Positions 11,263 to 23,984 are shown, numbered from the stretch's first letter. The stretch is DNA of 64,000 bases from Hymenopus coronatus (GCA_030762935.1 CM060880.1:9954501-10018500), one strand, 5' to 3'. Notes: generated from the letters alone by a model not told the origin. Made by a program: numbers and translations.

Positions 11263-11950
11263 AAATTTACAGCATTATGAAGTTTTTTTTTTATATGTGT
11301 TTGTGTATATTTTAATGAATGCTAAGATATTTGTTATATTAGAAATAAAATAAAAATATACATTTTGAAATGATTTATTCGCTAATAATTTCAGCGTCTA
11401 AAGCTAAAGAGAGGTTTATAGTTGTGATTAAAACTGTTATAACAAGAACCTGTGAGCTAAATACGTGATTTTTATTTCGTTTCAGGTGAGTCGAGAATGT
11501 GGTACAAGGCGTTGGACTTTTATCTACAAGATAAGATTATTAGACGCTGTTTCTGGGTAACGTATGTTCAGCATTGCCAACTTAAACTGATATTCACTTT
11601 ATTGTGGTTGTAATAGTATTATCAGTGTTATTAAAGTTTGCTTCTTTAATTTACAGTAACGTTATAACGTGTAGGCACCGACACGAAATTAAGTTTATTA
11701 TGAAGAATCTAATTGGATATTGACGTTTTCTTAAAGTTTATTAAGATTCGTTCAGCATTAATCATTTTATTCAGAATTGGAATAAAATACATTATAACTA
11801 AAAGTAACAATTTACACTATAACTTGTGACGTCAACCACGTAAGGCTTCCCTGGCACTAAACGTTAGAGACAGTATTAGCGGCTCACTGCCATAATAAAT
11901 TTTAGATATGTTTTTATGATTATTTTACATCAAATAACTTATGTATTTTT
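11263..11950. other. unassigned AT-rich spacer
   Basis: About 690 bp without a recognisable gene, RNA or known repeat. Confidence 0.45.
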
Positions 11951-12742
11951 ACTTTCTCTACACGTTCTATGTACATAGTGTATAGAGAGGGCATTGCACT
12001 CCACCAAGATACCGAGATTTCATCGGATATATATGTTTTAGGGTCCTTTGTATCCAAAAAAAGTATTTTCAGAAAAAGGCCCGTGTGTGTGTCCGTGAAC
12101 TCGATAACTGAAAAACGAAAAGTCGGTAAAATACCAAACTTGGTATTTAAGTTTAGTATCATCTAGGAACGCGATACAAAGATTTTGAGAAAAATCCCCC
12201 CACCCCAAACTACCCTTTACATGGACCTTTTTTCGAAAATTTTGATTTTCTAAAAAATGGCTCTAACGCTTTTGATTAATATATCGTATATTAAAGATAT
12301 TTACCTGACAAATAAAATATATATTTTGAATTTTCTGGGAATAGCCTCTGAAGACTATTTTATTCTGGGTGAATTTTACGGAATTTTGCATAACTGCTAA
12401 ACCGTAAGAGATTGACAAAAACTTACCCCACAAAAAATGCAGAACACTTTTAAACACACAATTTATGTAATATACATTTTTTTCGTGGAGTTGATCGGTT
12501 TTTTTTTTTTTTTTTCAATATTCCTTGTTTTTGGTTTCAGCTTTGAAAATCTTATACTTTTCTCATACAGGAATTTGTCTACTCCTGTCCATACAAACAA
12601 AGGAACTTCAATCACATAGCAATCAGCTATTGACGATCACTTTAACCTATGGTACTCCCTTATTTCACTTCTACTTACAAGGAAGCAAGTAATAAGACTA
12701 TTTCTGCTAATTTTTTCTCGATTAGCATGAAGTAAATAGAAC
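11951..12742 (+). mobile_element. Hel-A copy, CACATCAGA end truncated
   Basis: Palindrome end with CTATGTACATAG core at 11968. Conserved AAATACCAAACTTGGTATTT dyad near 12130-12150. The copy breaks off after 'agcatgaagtaaatagaac'. A T14 run sits at about 12500, at the 'gttgatcgtttttgag' site. Confidence 0.93.
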
Positions 12743-13079
12743 ATTCGTAATCTCCTTTGTTCGAGCCTATAGCGAGATGTATAATGGAAGTATTAATACA
12801 TTTAACATAAAACTTGAAGTGGTAGAAGAATAAGATTGTATAAGAATAGTTATTAAAAGGTATTGTGAATAGAGGAGGAGTACGGGAATGAACCCCACTT
12901 AAATTCCTTGACATAAATAAAAAACTACCCTAAACCTTTTCCGCCGTGTTGTTATGCAAACCCAAATAACACACCTGTTTGGAAGTTGCCTAATCCTCAC
13001 GGCGCACCTGTTGTGTTTGACTTTCAAATTTGCCGAGTTTTCTTCACCCATTCTTTCTCTTTATGTTTTCCTTGTCTTC
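12743..13079. other. unassigned spacer
   Basis: No recognised gene or repeat. Confidence 0.4.
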
Positions 13080-13927
13080 TAGTATTACTAGTATTGTATT
13101 CCACCCAAAAATTCGATGTCGAGAATTCACCGAAATACATGTTTTAGGATCCCCTGAGTCCAAAAAAAGCATTTTCAGAAACAGGTCCGCGCGCGCGTGT
13201 GTGCGTGGACAGCATAGCTCAAACAGGAAAAGACCGTTAAATACCATACTTGATATTTAAGTTTGGTATCTTGCAAGGATGCGACACAAAGATTTTCAAG
13301 AAACCCCCCCCCCCACCCCCAATTATCCTTTACATATAACTTTTTTCGAAACTTTTTATTTTCTTAAAAATAGCTCTAACAATTTTGATTAAAATAGCGC
13401 ATATGTTAAAGATATTTACCTACCAAATAATATGTATATCTTGAATTTTCTGGGAATAGCCTGTCAAGGCTACTTTATTCTGGATGAATTTGGCCGAATT
13501 TTGCTTAACTGCTAAACAGTAAGAGATAGACATAAACTTACTACACAAAAATGTAGATCTCGTCAAAACACACAATTTATTTCCTCAACGGTTTTGTTGT
13601 GTTCATATTCCTTTTTATTGGTTTCGTTTGTGAAGTACTTATACGTCTCCCAAACATGAAGCTACCGTTTTTCTTTTGTTCTACTCCTGGTAAAGCAAAG
13701 AAGCGATTTGCAATTGACAGTCGCATAACGACAGCTTTTAAAACATTTGACTATCACTTTAGCCTAGCGCATTCCTTTAGTTCCCTTTTACTTATAAGGA
13801 ACTAAGTAATCAGAACATCCCGCTAATGTTTATCTCGATTAGCATTGTGTAGAAAGAAGAAGCATCTTTTGTAAGAAATTTGTTTGTAAAACAGCTAGAG
13901 AAAGTCACGTGAGTGTAATGCATCAGA
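13080..13927 (+). mobile_element. Hel-A copy, subfamily 2 tail
   Basis: The palindrome is reduced to 'agtattactagtattg'. The body is complete to CATCAGA. The 3' third is subfamily 2 ('aaacatttgactatcac', 'ggaactaagtaatcagaac'). Contains GCGCGCGTGTGTGCG at the fixed GT site (13188) and a C-rich run at 13306. Confidence 0.92.
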
Positions 13928-14154
13928 TTTTTTTATCTTTTAATTTATTTTGTTTTTGTTTAAAACTTGTTTCTTTTTATTTGTCTCTTTTTCTGTTTTG
14001 CCAATGCTTTCTTTTAATTTTATTGTTACCTTCTGCAAGGCACATGTTGTTACATGGATGTTTTGAGGTCACTTGAATAAAAAGCAGGAATTTTAGAGAG
14101 TGAGAGAACGTCACAACGAAAAACAAAATTTCGGACATATCCAATTTGATTTTT

Positions 14155-14608
14155 ACTTTCTCTTTTACGGCTGATAATTAGGGGAAGTATTTTAATCCAC
14201 CTAAACATTCTATATCAAGATTTCATCCGAAACGCATGTTTTTTGTTACTCCCTAAATTTAGAAAAAGGTCGAGTATGTGTGTGGTTCTTATTTGTGAAC
14301 AATATAATTCAAAAAGGTAAAGCCGGAAAATGCCAAACTTGCTATTTGATTTCAGTACCTCAATGTTGCATCACGAAGATAAAAAAATAAAATAATAAAA
14401 AAAAAAGATAAAGAAAGAAAAGAAAACATTCCAACTGTGGAACACATTTCGGATTTTTTTTTATGTTCTCAAAAATGGCTGTAACGATTTTGATTAAAAT
14501 ACTATGCATTAAATATATTTACTAAGCAAAATACATATTCTTAGTTTTGGGGGAATAACCTGTAAATTCATCTTCATATTTGGGAATTTTTAAAATATTT
14601 GAATGAAA
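14155..14608 (+). mobile_element. Hel-A copy, 3' truncated and diverged
   Basis: Starts ACTTTCTCTTTTACGG with a decayed palindrome. Ends around 'gggaatttttaaaatatttg'. An A-rich insertion lies near 14385-14430. Confidence 0.8.
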
Positions 14609-14618
14609 CCAATAAAAA

Positions 14619-15442
14619 TCTAATATGTTCCATTCACATGACTTATCCCTACACTCTGTGAAAAATTATTGTTAAAAAGTTTTTCTTCTCTCTTCTTCCT
14701 GCCAATGGAGCCAAAAATTAGCAGAAATAGTCTTATTGCGAAATAAGGGAGTACACTAAGCTAAAACGATAGCACCTTGCCAAGTGGTTAAAATCCGTTT
14801 TCTAGCATGGCCAGGAGTTGACAAATTCTCGTATCAGAAAAGTTTTAAGTATTTTAAAACTGAAACCACTAAGAAGGAGTATCTCAGAAATGGTCAACTC
14901 CACGAAAAAATGTATATGACATATATTAGTTGTTTTAACGGGATCTAGATTTTTTTAGTATAGTAAGTTTTGTCTCTCTCTTACTATTTGGCAGTTATGC
15001 AAATTTCATACTGAATAAAGTAGTCCACAGTAACTATTTCCCAGAAAATTCAAGAAATACATTTTATTTGTCATATAAATATCTAACGGTATTTTATTCA
15101 AAATCGTTAAGATCCATTTTTGAGAAAAACAACACTTTCGAAATTTTTTCCATTAAAGGATAGGTTGGTTTGGAGATTTAACTCAAAATCTTAGTGTCGC
15201 ATCTTTGGAAGATACTAACTTATTTACCAAGTTTGATGGTTTACCGACTATTGGTTTTTTTTTTGTTTGTTTGTTTTTTTTTTTTTTTAGATATTTTAAC
15301 GGGCACACACAAACGGATCGTTTTGTAAAATATTGTTTGGATACAGGTGACCCTGAAACGTGTATTTCCGGTGACATTTCGGTATCGAATGTTTGGGAAC
15401 TTGTATACCTATGTACCTACTTGTACTAAGTAAAAAAGTAAA
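14619..15442 (-). mobile_element. Hel-A copy
   Basis: CACATCAGA end at 14619 (TCTAATATGTTCC). The palindrome end near 15442 is degraded ('gtacttgtactaagtaaaaaagt'). Contains a T-rich tract at 15247-15289. Confidence 0.88.
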
Positions 15443-15458
15443 AATACATTTTTTTATT

Positions 15459-16300
15459 ACTTTCTCTATACATAGTGCATAGAGAAGGTATTGCACTCCA
15501 CCCAAAAATTCGATACCGAGATTTCACCGGAAATATATGTTTTACGGTCCCCAATATCCAAAAAAAAGCATTTTCACAAAAAGTGTCCGTGTGTCTTTGA
15601 ACACGATAACTCAAAAACGAAAAGTCGGTAAAATACCAAACTTGGTATTTAAGTTTAGTATCTTCCAGGGATGCGTCACGAAGATTTTGAGAAAAATCCC
15701 CCCACCTTCAACTACCCTTTACATAGAAAATTTTTCGAAAATTTTGATTCTCTCAAAAATGACTAACGATTTTGATTAAAATTTCGTATATTAAAGATAT
15801 TTACCTGACAAATAAAATGTATATCTTGAATATTCTGGGAATAGCCTCTGAAGAGTAGTTTATTCTGGATGAATTTTGCTGAATTATAATAACTGCTAAA
15901 CCGTAAGAGGTGGACAAAAACTTACTATACAAAAAATGTAGAGCACCTTAAAACACACACTTTATGTTATATACTTTTTTTCGTGGAGTTCGTCGTTTTT
16001 GAGACATTCCATATTTTTGGATTCTGCTATGAAAAACTTATTCTTTTCTCATATAGGAACTTGTCATTTTCTATCCATACAAACAAAGGAACTTCATTGA
16101 CATAGCAACCAGCTTTTGACTATCACTTTAACCTATGGTAGTCCCTTATTTCGCTTCTACTTACAAGGAAGCAAGTAATAAGAATATTTCTGCTATTTTT
16201 TTTTTTTTCTGATGAACATAAAGTAAATAGAAGTATAAGCTTTTTAAGAATAATTTGTTGCAGGTATATAGAGAAAGTCATGTGAATGGAACACATCAGA
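15459..16300 (+). mobile_element. Hel-A copy, near full length
   Basis: Starts ACTTTCTCTATACATAGTGC (palindrome shortened by a deletion of one arm) and ends AATGGAACACATCAGA at 16300. Head-to-head with the preceding minus copy. Confidence 0.94.
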
Positions 16301-16326
16301 TTTGTATAGTTTAGGAGGGTGGGAAT

Positions 16327-16369
16327 GTTTATTTCCTGTGAAATCTGGATTTTTAACTTTTGAATGGAC
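16327..16369 (-). mobile_element. Hel-A palindrome-half fragment
   Basis: 'atttcctgtgaaatctgg...ttttgaatgg' matches the segment next to the palindrome in minus orientation. Short and diverged. Confidence 0.55.
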
Positions 16370-17008
16370 CGTAAGGTCGGTGATAAATTTCCTTGTGATT
16401 GACACTTGTGGGGTGTGTCGTCCGCTGGCAGGGGCTCATCAGGTTGCTGACCAATCACAGTGTAAGATACATAACCACCAGAGGCATCATGTCATCGGCG
16501 TTGCAACATCTAAGGGTTCAGGCAAAGTTACGTACGTATTTCCCTGCATGTACTGATCTGATTGTTTGCACTCGAATTGATTTCATTCTGCGAAAAGTTC
16601 GGTTGTGTTATGTACAGTGATTTCGTAAAGCATTATATTTATAATCGTTAATACCTTTTATATATCGCGGACATTGTTCTTGTTCTCATCCTAGAAATAT
16701 CGCGAGGGACAGTGTCATTTGAAAATGTCTTACAGCCATGATAAACAAGTTGAGGTAACGTTAGCCGAAATAGTAAAACGTTTACGTTTAGTGCAGCATA
16801 GGACCTCATGTTGAAAGGAATAGATTTGGGGAAAAATGGTTGAACATAGGAGAAGTGTGATAGAAAATGTATGGAAAGAAGGCATTTTAAAGGAACTAGT
16901 GGAACGTGTGGCGCTGCAGACGGACAGAAAGTAAATATGGCAACAGCGTACCGATACAGCCACGTGTCAGCAGGAATGTCAATGACAGGGTAATTTCTCA
17001 CCAATTAT
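16370..17008 (+). repeat. Rep-H copy 2, uninterrupted (empty site)
   Basis: Collinear with 631-725 joined to 1514-1935. At 16461 it reads GTGTAAGATACATAACC, the unoccupied version of the 726-1513 insertion site. Its ORFs are broken relative to copy 1 by indels that are not multiples of three, so no protein is supported. Confidence 0.75.
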
Positions 17009-17640
17009 AGTTAAAGTAGAGGTAGTAAAAACTTGTTTTACGTAATGCATGACCACCTCTAAGGTGGCAGAGCATGTTTTTCCTCATACGTACACTTGTA
17101 TATTGTTAAATGATCGCCACGTTTGAATCACTTAGCAGATCTGTCAAGGATTACAAAGAAAAGGTGTGACAACTGTTGCGTGTGTTTGCACAGGGTTTCG
17201 TAAGCTGTGTAACAGTCTGTAGTACAGGTGTGACGGGAAGTTATTACCAACATTGCTGCTTCTGAATAATGCATCGTCCAATTTCATTGTGAAAACAAAA
17301 TATATATGTAAATTTATCTCGTTTTGGAATTGATAATAAGAGGATCTGAAAACTAGCAGTAAACAACATTAATTTGTAAATCATTATAGTCCATCATTTC
17401 CCTTCTGGGGTTTCCTTATTAAGACAAAAGGCCTAAGCGCTTTGCAACCCAGGTGAAACTTAGAAACTTCTGTATGAATATATCTTCTTGAACAGCAATA
17501 TTCTTTCCATATTTCAAAATTCTGACTTGTATATAATAATTCTTTAAATAATAAAGTTTACTGTCAAAATTAATTTTTCTAATAAAAATGCTCCACATGA
17601 TGTATTTTAAAATAAGTTTTATAGTAATGAGTTCATAAAT
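17009..17640. other. unassigned AT-rich spacer
   Basis: No recognised gene or repeat. The longest ORF is 76 codons on minus (17419-17649). Confidence 0.4.
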
Positions 17641-17680
17641 AAAACCCAAAAACTCGATACCGAGATTTCACCAGAATAAA
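17641..17680 (+). mobile_element. Hel-A fragment
   Basis: 'aacccaaaaactcgataccgagatttcacc' is the palindrome-proximal segment only, abutting the next minus copy. Confidence 0.75.
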
Positions 17681-17688
17681 AAAAAAGA

Positions 17689-18455
17689 TCTGATGTGTTC
17701 CATTCACATGACTTTCTCGACATCTGTGCAAAATATTATTAAAAAGCTTACGCTTCTATTTACTTCATTCTAATCGAGGAAACATTAGCAGAAATAGTCT
17801 TACTACTTGCTTCCTTGTAAGTAGAAGCGAAATAAGGGAGTACCATAGGTTAAAGTGACAGTCAAAAGCTGGCTGCTATGTGAATGAAGTTCCTTTGTAT
17901 GGACAGGAAATTTCCGTATGAGAAAAATAAGTTTTTCAAAGCTCAAACCAATAAGGAATATTGAAAAAACGATCAATTCCACGAAAAAAAGTATATAATA
18001 TAAATTGTGTGTTTTAATGTGCTCTACATTTTTTGTGTGGTAGGTTTTTGTCCATCTCTTACGGTTTAGCAGTTAAACAAAATTCCGTAAAATTCATCCA
18101 GAATAAGGTAGTCTTCAAAGTCTATTCCCAGAAAATTCAAGATATACATTTTATTTGTCAGGTAAATGTCTTTAATATACGACATTTTAATTAAAATCTT
18201 TAGAGCCATTTTTCAGATCAAAATTTTCGAAAACCGTTCCATGTAAAGAATAATAGGGGGCGGGGGGATTTTCTTCTAAATACAAAGTTTGGTTTTTAAC
18301 AGACTTTTGGTTTTTGAGCTATGCTGCTTACAGACACACATACACACAGACACACACACGGACATTTTTTTAAAAATCCTTTTTTTTTATTCGGGGGGTC
18401 TCAAAACATGTATTTCTGGTGAAATATCTGTATCGAATTTTTGGGTGGATTACAA
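17689..18455 (-). mobile_element. Hel-A copy, left arm of a head-to-head pair
   Basis: TCTGATGTGTTCC at 17689 through 'gaatttttgggtggattac'. The palindrome itself is missing, and at 18455 it joins the plus-oriented copy. Confidence 0.93.
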
Positions 18456-19154
18456 GCGCGCGCGCGTGTGTGCGTGTCTGTGGATAGCATTGCTCAAAAT
18501 GGAAAAAAAGTTCATTTTCAAACTTGGTATTTAATTTTGGTATCTTCCAAGGTTGCGACACAAGAATTTCAGAAAATGCCCCCGCCCCCACAAACTACCC
18601 GTCACATGGGAAAAGTTTCGAAAATTTTGTTTTTGTCAAAAATGGCTCTAAAGAGTTTGATTAAAATCTCTTATACTTCAGATATTTACATGACAAATAA
18701 AATGTATATCTTGAATTTTCTGGGAATAGCCTCTGAAGACTACTTTATTCTGGAAGAATTTTAGGAAATTTTTCATGACTGCTAAACCGTAAGAGATGGA
18801 CAAAAACCTACCACACAAAAAACGTAGAGCACATTAAAACACACAATTTGTTATATACTTTTTTTTTTCGTAAGTTGGTCTTTTTTGAGTTATTGCTTGT
18901 TATTGGTTTCAGCTTTGAAAAACTTACTTTTCTCATACGGAAATTTCCTGTCCATACATACAAAGGAACTTCAGTCACATAGCAACCAGCTTTTGACTAT
19001 CACTTTAAGGTATGGTACTCCCTTATTTCGCTTCTACTTACAAGGAAGCTAGTAATAAGAGTAGTTCTGCTGATTTTTTCTCGATTAGAATGAAGTATAA
19101 GCTTTTTAACAATAATTTGATGTAGAGAAAGTCATGTGAATGGAACCCACCAGA
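18456..19154 (+). mobile_element. Hel-A copy, right arm of a head-to-head pair
   Basis: Begins inside the element at the GT site (GCGCGCGCGTGTGTGCG) and ends AATGGAACCCACCAGA. With 17689-18455 it forms a ~1.4-kb inverted repeat lacking both palindrome ends. Confidence 0.92.
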
Positions 19155-19420
19155 TTGTTTTAGGAGATGTGGAGATGAACCCGAGGCTAATGCTGCACGA
19201 TGGCAAGTGACGTTAATTAATGGAATGCAAGGATTGGATAGATGCTGGAGGATTTTTGTCCCGAAAGATTGCAGTTGTGGATGGCCCTGGGCAAGACGGA
19301 ATATGCATGAAGCAGCAGAGGTCATTAAGTATGCAGCACAGGCTCTGATTGGTTTCCTAGATTGCGCAATACGTCCGTCCCAACCTCGCTCCACCATTTA
19401 ATAAATTCGTCATAGACGTG
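19155..19420 (+). other. unrecognised ORF-bearing segment
   Basis: More GC-rich than its surroundings. The plus frame is open from about 19162 to the stop at 19401 ('MQGLDRCWRIFVPKDCSCG...' from 19222), and the minus strand is also open for 119 codons (19397 down to 19038). Cys/Trp-rich on plus. I recognise no domain. It could be a processed pseudogene or retroelement fragment. Confidence 0.35.
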
Positions 19421-20450
19421 GCTTTTTTTATCTGCAGTGTCGTTTGGAACTTTCCGTGTACGCTAGCTGTGATGTAACCATTTCTGTTTCAACATTAATA
19501 GAAATAGTAACTGTAACAAAGCCGAATTCTTCCTTACTATGTATAGAAGTCATCTCCTTAGCGCGGTGGTAGGAGACCTGGAACTTTCCCCCGCTGGGAG
19601 ACCTGATCCGGGGTGCACTCAGCCTCGTGAGGTCTCTGGCGGGTCATTGAAGAATTACTTTATTGAGAAGTAGTGGCTCCAGACCGAGGAGACCGCATCA
19701 ACCGGCCGGGAGGGACTCAAGGCTCTGATTACGTCTCACTCTCCAGCACTGCGCCTCATTCATGACGCCTTCGGGCCGAGATGGGGAATGCAGCGGCCGG
19801 GCGGTAGGCAGTCCCTTGTGGACTGTGTGCCATGGAGTTACGTTTACTATTACAGTGAAACAGAGGTAGAGGTGACGCCGGATTCAACCCGCTGCGGCCT
19901 CACGCTCGTACCTATGGGTTTTTCGTGACTTCTCTGGTGTCACTTGCCGAATGCTGGGGTGGTTTCTCGTCTACCACTATTACCTTTCCATAATTTCCCT
20001 TTCATACTGTTTCTTTCTCATTTTTCAGGCATGTTTGTAGTTTCTTAGCGTGTGGCGGTACGGGCAGATGGTTCCTAGCAAACTCAATAGAAAGGAAACT
20101 CCTCGTGGACATAGAACGATCTCAGGTCGACGGATCGCTTGATCACCCTTTCTGAAGCCCGGCAGTCAGGGTTTGGAAAAGTAGGGACTTACCGTGCGGT
20201 TTTATATTAATTTTAACTTGAATTTAGATTTTAAGTAAAAAGACTTAAAGGTTATTAAAGGATAAAGGTTATTAAAGGATGAGAAGACCTTAATTTATTG
20301 GGTTAAAAAGTAATATTTATTATGATTATAAAGTGTATAATAGTTTGATAGCATGTTAAATACATTTGTTTGTAGAGTTGACCGTAGTTTCAATTTTGAA
20401 TTACGTAAGTTTTCACAAACGGGAGGTCACCTTTTGTGTCATCCTTTTTT
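19421..20450. other. unassigned, GC-richer block (possible SINE or retroelement body)
   Basis: 19556-19870 has an A-box-like TTAGCGCGGTGGTAGGAG and a weak B-box-like CCTGATCCGGGG, then a G/C-rich body unlike the rest of the window. 19870-20210 continues GC-moderate, then becomes AT-rich. No second copy in the window and no target duplication found, so the SINE reading is tentative. Confidence 0.35.
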
Positions 20451-21285
20451 ACTTTCTCTATACGTACTATGTACATAGTGTATAGAGAAGGTTTTGCACT
20501 CCATCAAAAAATTCGATACCGACGTTTCACCGGAAATATATGTTTTAGGGTCCCCTATATCCAAAAAAAAAGTATTTTCAGAAAATGGTCCGTGAGTCTG
20601 TGAACACGATAACTCAAAAACGAAAAGTCGGTAAAATACCAAACTTGGTACTCAAGTTTAGAATCTTCCAGGGATGCGACATGAAGATTTTGAGAAAAAT
20701 CCCCCCACCCCAAATACCCTTTACATGGAACTTTTTTCGAAAATGTTTATTTTCTAAAAAATGGTTCTAATGTTTTTGATTAAAATATCGTATATTAAAG
20801 ATATTTACCCGACAAATAAAATGTATATTTTGAATTTTCTGGGAATAGCCTCTGAAGAGTAGTTTATTCTGAGTTAATTTTCCGGATTTTTGTATAACTG
20901 CTAAACCGTAAGAGATAGACAAAAATTTACCACACAAAAATGTAGAGCACATTAAAACACAATTTATGCTGTATACATTTTTTTCTTGGAGTTGATAGTT
21001 TTTGAGATATTCCTTGTTTTTGTTTTCAGGGTCGAAAATCTTAACATTTCTCATACAGGAATTTGTCAACTCGTGTCCATGCAAACAAAGGAACTTCGCT
21101 CACATAGTAACCAGCTTTTGACTATCGCTTTAACCTATGGTACTCCCTTATTTCCTTTCTACTTACAAGGAAGAAAGTTCTGCTAAGTTTTCTAGATTAG
21201 CATGAAGTAAATAGAAGCATAAGTTTTTTTAAGAATAATTTGTTGCAGGGATATGGAGAAAGTCATGTGAATGGTACACATGAGA
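20451..21285 (+). mobile_element. Hel-A copy, near full length
   Basis: Palindrome with CTATGTACATAG core at 20467; terminus 'aatggtacacatgaga' at 21285. All internal dyads recognisable. Subfamily 1. Confidence 0.95.
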
Positions 21286-21290
21286 TTTTT

Positions 21291-21498
21291 TGTTTTACTG
21301 CTAGCTGTACAAAGCAAACCAATTATTTGCATAGCGACCAGCTTTACCTAGCATACCCCTCTGCTAAGAAGGTAGCAAATAATAAGATGAGTTCGGGTAA
21401 TGTTTATCCGATTAGCACGATGTAGGCAAAACAATGTTTTGTACAAAAGTTTGTTTGCAGAACAGGTTGAGAAAGTCATGAGAATGGAACATTTTAGA
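21291..21498 (+). mobile_element. Hel-A 3' fragment, subfamily 2
   Basis: Only the CACATCAGA third is present ('taatgtttatccgattagcacgatgtag', 'gaacaggttgagaaagtcatg'), placed in tandem behind the preceding plus copy. Confidence 0.75.
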
Positions 21499-21552
21499 TT
21501 TTTCATATTTGAGTCATACTTTTCAGACAGAAGTACAAACCTGTTTTAAAAA

Positions 21553-22360
21553 TCTGATGTGTTCCATTCACATGACTTTCTCTACATCTCTGTAACAAAT
21601 TATTGTTAAAAAGCTTATTCTTCTATTTTATTCTAAACCGTAGCAGAAACGGTTTTATTACTTATTTCTTTGTAAGTAGAAGATAAATAAGGGAATACAC
21701 TAGGCTAAACCTAAAATGTGTTTGCTATGGTATTGAAACCTGTTTCTTTGCGTGGCCAAGTTTAAAGTATTTTAAAACTGAAATCGCTGACAAGGAATAT
21801 CTCGAAAACGGTCAACTCTACGAAAAAAAAAAAAAATGTATATAACATACATTGTGTGTTTTAATTAGATCTACATTTTTGTACAGTAAGTTTTTGTATA
21901 TCTCTTACGGTTTACCAGCTATTCAAAATTTAGAAAAATTCATCCATAATAAATAGATCTTCAAAGGCTATTCTCGTAAAATTCAAGATTGCATTTTATT
22001 TGCATGTAAATATCTTAGGTATAAAAGATTTTAATCAAAATCGTTAGAGCCATCTTTGAGAAAATACAAATTTTCGAAAAATTTTCCATGTGAAGGTTAG
22101 TTAGGTAGTTTTCTTGAAAATCCTCGTGTCCCTCGGAAGATACTAAACTAAGTTTGGTATTTAACCGTCTTTTCGATTTTGAGCTTTGCTGCCCACAGGC
22201 GCACACACATACACACACCGACATTTTTTTTCTAAAAATGTTTTTGGGTTCGGGGGATCTCAAAACATGTATATCCGGTGAAATCTCGGTATTGAATTTT
22301 TGTCTGCAATACAATATCTTCTCTATATACACTATGTACATAGTAAGTGTAGAGCAAGTA
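21553..22360 (-). mobile_element. Hel-A copy, near full length
   Basis: Termini TCTGATGTGTTCC and 'cactatgtacatagtaagtgtagagcaagt'. The body is subfamily 2-like with an A13 run near 21825. Confidence 0.94.
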
Positions 22361-23430
22361 AAAATTGCCTCCGTTAAGGCTCGGTATCCAGTTTTTCTCT
22401 ACTTACATGTACGTGGTAAAATAAAAATACGTATAAAAGAACAGTTTTGGGATACCGTAATCATGCAGAACGTATTCTGTATATAACCAGGGTATTACGA
22501 GTTTGAAATGGATGTTCTTTATTCATACCGCTGTTGTTTTGCAGGGGTTTATATTGTTCTGTGTGTCATAAATTTCCCTTTTTAAATCTATCCCGAATTT
22601 TTACCTTTGGAAACACATATTAGAATCAATGTCGTCATTTCCTTGATATTCAGTTGTTACCGTTATTGAGCAATTTAACGTAACGAGTTTCGCATCAGAC
22701 TGTTTTTCACTGCGAAAAGCGGGGCAGTTGCAGTGTTTTTATGTGGGTTAATTGGTTGTTGCTGGGAGCGGGCAGGGGAACCGTGATTTAAAACATCTGC
22801 AGCGCGTGCCGCGGAAGCTGGAGGCTACATTTGCTGTAAAAGAAGGACGGGCAGTATTCTGCTGCGAAGTGCGCGCGTGCAGGCGAGTTTGGCACGGAGT
22901 AACCTTGGTAACACCGAAACAAAAACACATCGCGACAATACGTAATTGCTGATGGAGTTTCTTTTGTTCTCAAATGTATGGAGGAATTTTGTTGTGCCTC
23001 GCCTATCCGTAGAAATGCGTTCTGCTGGATTTAAAAGTCTAAATGCCGGGAAGTGACCTTATAAACATATGTGAAGTTCAGTAGCGGCTTGTATTTTTAG
23101 GGGTTCATAAAGTTTGAGAGCACTGATAATGTAAATAGTATCTACTCAATCTTCTGTATAACTGTAGCCGCTCGCAACAGCAAAGATAATGATAATGATA
23201 ATATGTATGCATAAGTTGTCTTTAAAATGGTAATTTTGGTGGCTGTTTATTGCGTATGCCATTAAGTACATTGTTCTAAGTCATTAAGAAAGTAAAATAG
23301 ACGTTAAATTGAATTGAGAATATAGATAGTCTGAAATATTAACTTCCGTGCGCATGTATATTACTATTTCGGCTAAAGTCGCTAGATGGCAGGATTAACA
23401 AACTATTACTGCCTCAGCTCCGTATTAAAA
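22361..23430. other. unassigned spacer with a GC-rich island
   Basis: 22740-22930 is GC-rich with several CpG and GCGCGCGTGC; open on both strands for 60-66 codons, with no domain recognised. A short GATAAT repeat lies at about 23185. Could be host single-copy DNA such as a promoter or first exon, but nothing proves it. Confidence 0.4.
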
Positions 23431-23979
23431 TCTTATGTGTTCCATTCACACAGCTATCTCTATATATCTGTAACAAGTATAGTTAAACCGAGATAAACCT
23501 TAGCAGAAATGGTCTTATTACTTGCATCCTTTTAAGTAGAAACGAAATAAGGGAATACACTAAGCTAAAACGAAAGTCAAATATTTTAAAAGCTATGGGA
23601 TTGAAATCCGTTTCTTTGCATGACCAGAAGTTGACAAGTTCGCGTATGAGAAAAATTTCAGTATTTTAAAACTGAAACCAATAACAAGGAATCTATCAGA
23701 AACTGTCAACCCCACGAGAAAATGTATATGACATAAATTGTGTGTTTTAACGAGATCTACATTTTATGTGTAGTACGTTTTTGTCTAACTGTTACGGTTT
23801 ACCAGTTACGCAAATTTCAGCAAAACTCATCAAGAATAAAGATGTCTTCAGAGTGTATTCCCAGAAAATTGAAGATATACAGTTTATTTGCCATGTAAAT
23901 ATATATATAACATACAGTGTTCCAATGAAAATTGTTAAAACCATTTTTGAGAAAATCAATATTTTCGAAAAATTTTGCA
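23431..23979 (-). mobile_element. Hel-A copy, subfamily 2, palindrome half missing
   Basis: TCTTATGTGTTCC start, 'gagataaaccttagcagaaatggtctta', ends at 'tattttcgaaaaattttgca'. Confidence 0.9.
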
Positions 23980-23984
23980 TTCAA

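Noticed and set aside
17689..19154. Hel-A as a classical cut-and-paste TIR transposon
   Set aside because: The shared inverted repeat is only ~12 bp, lies inside a hairpin at one end, and I found no consistent target duplication. A rolling-circle model fits better but is unproven.
19163..19190. 2A-like peptide motif GDVEMNP
   Set aside because: One frame reads GDVEMNPRL, but the essential NPGP is absent and the frame stops within about ten codons.
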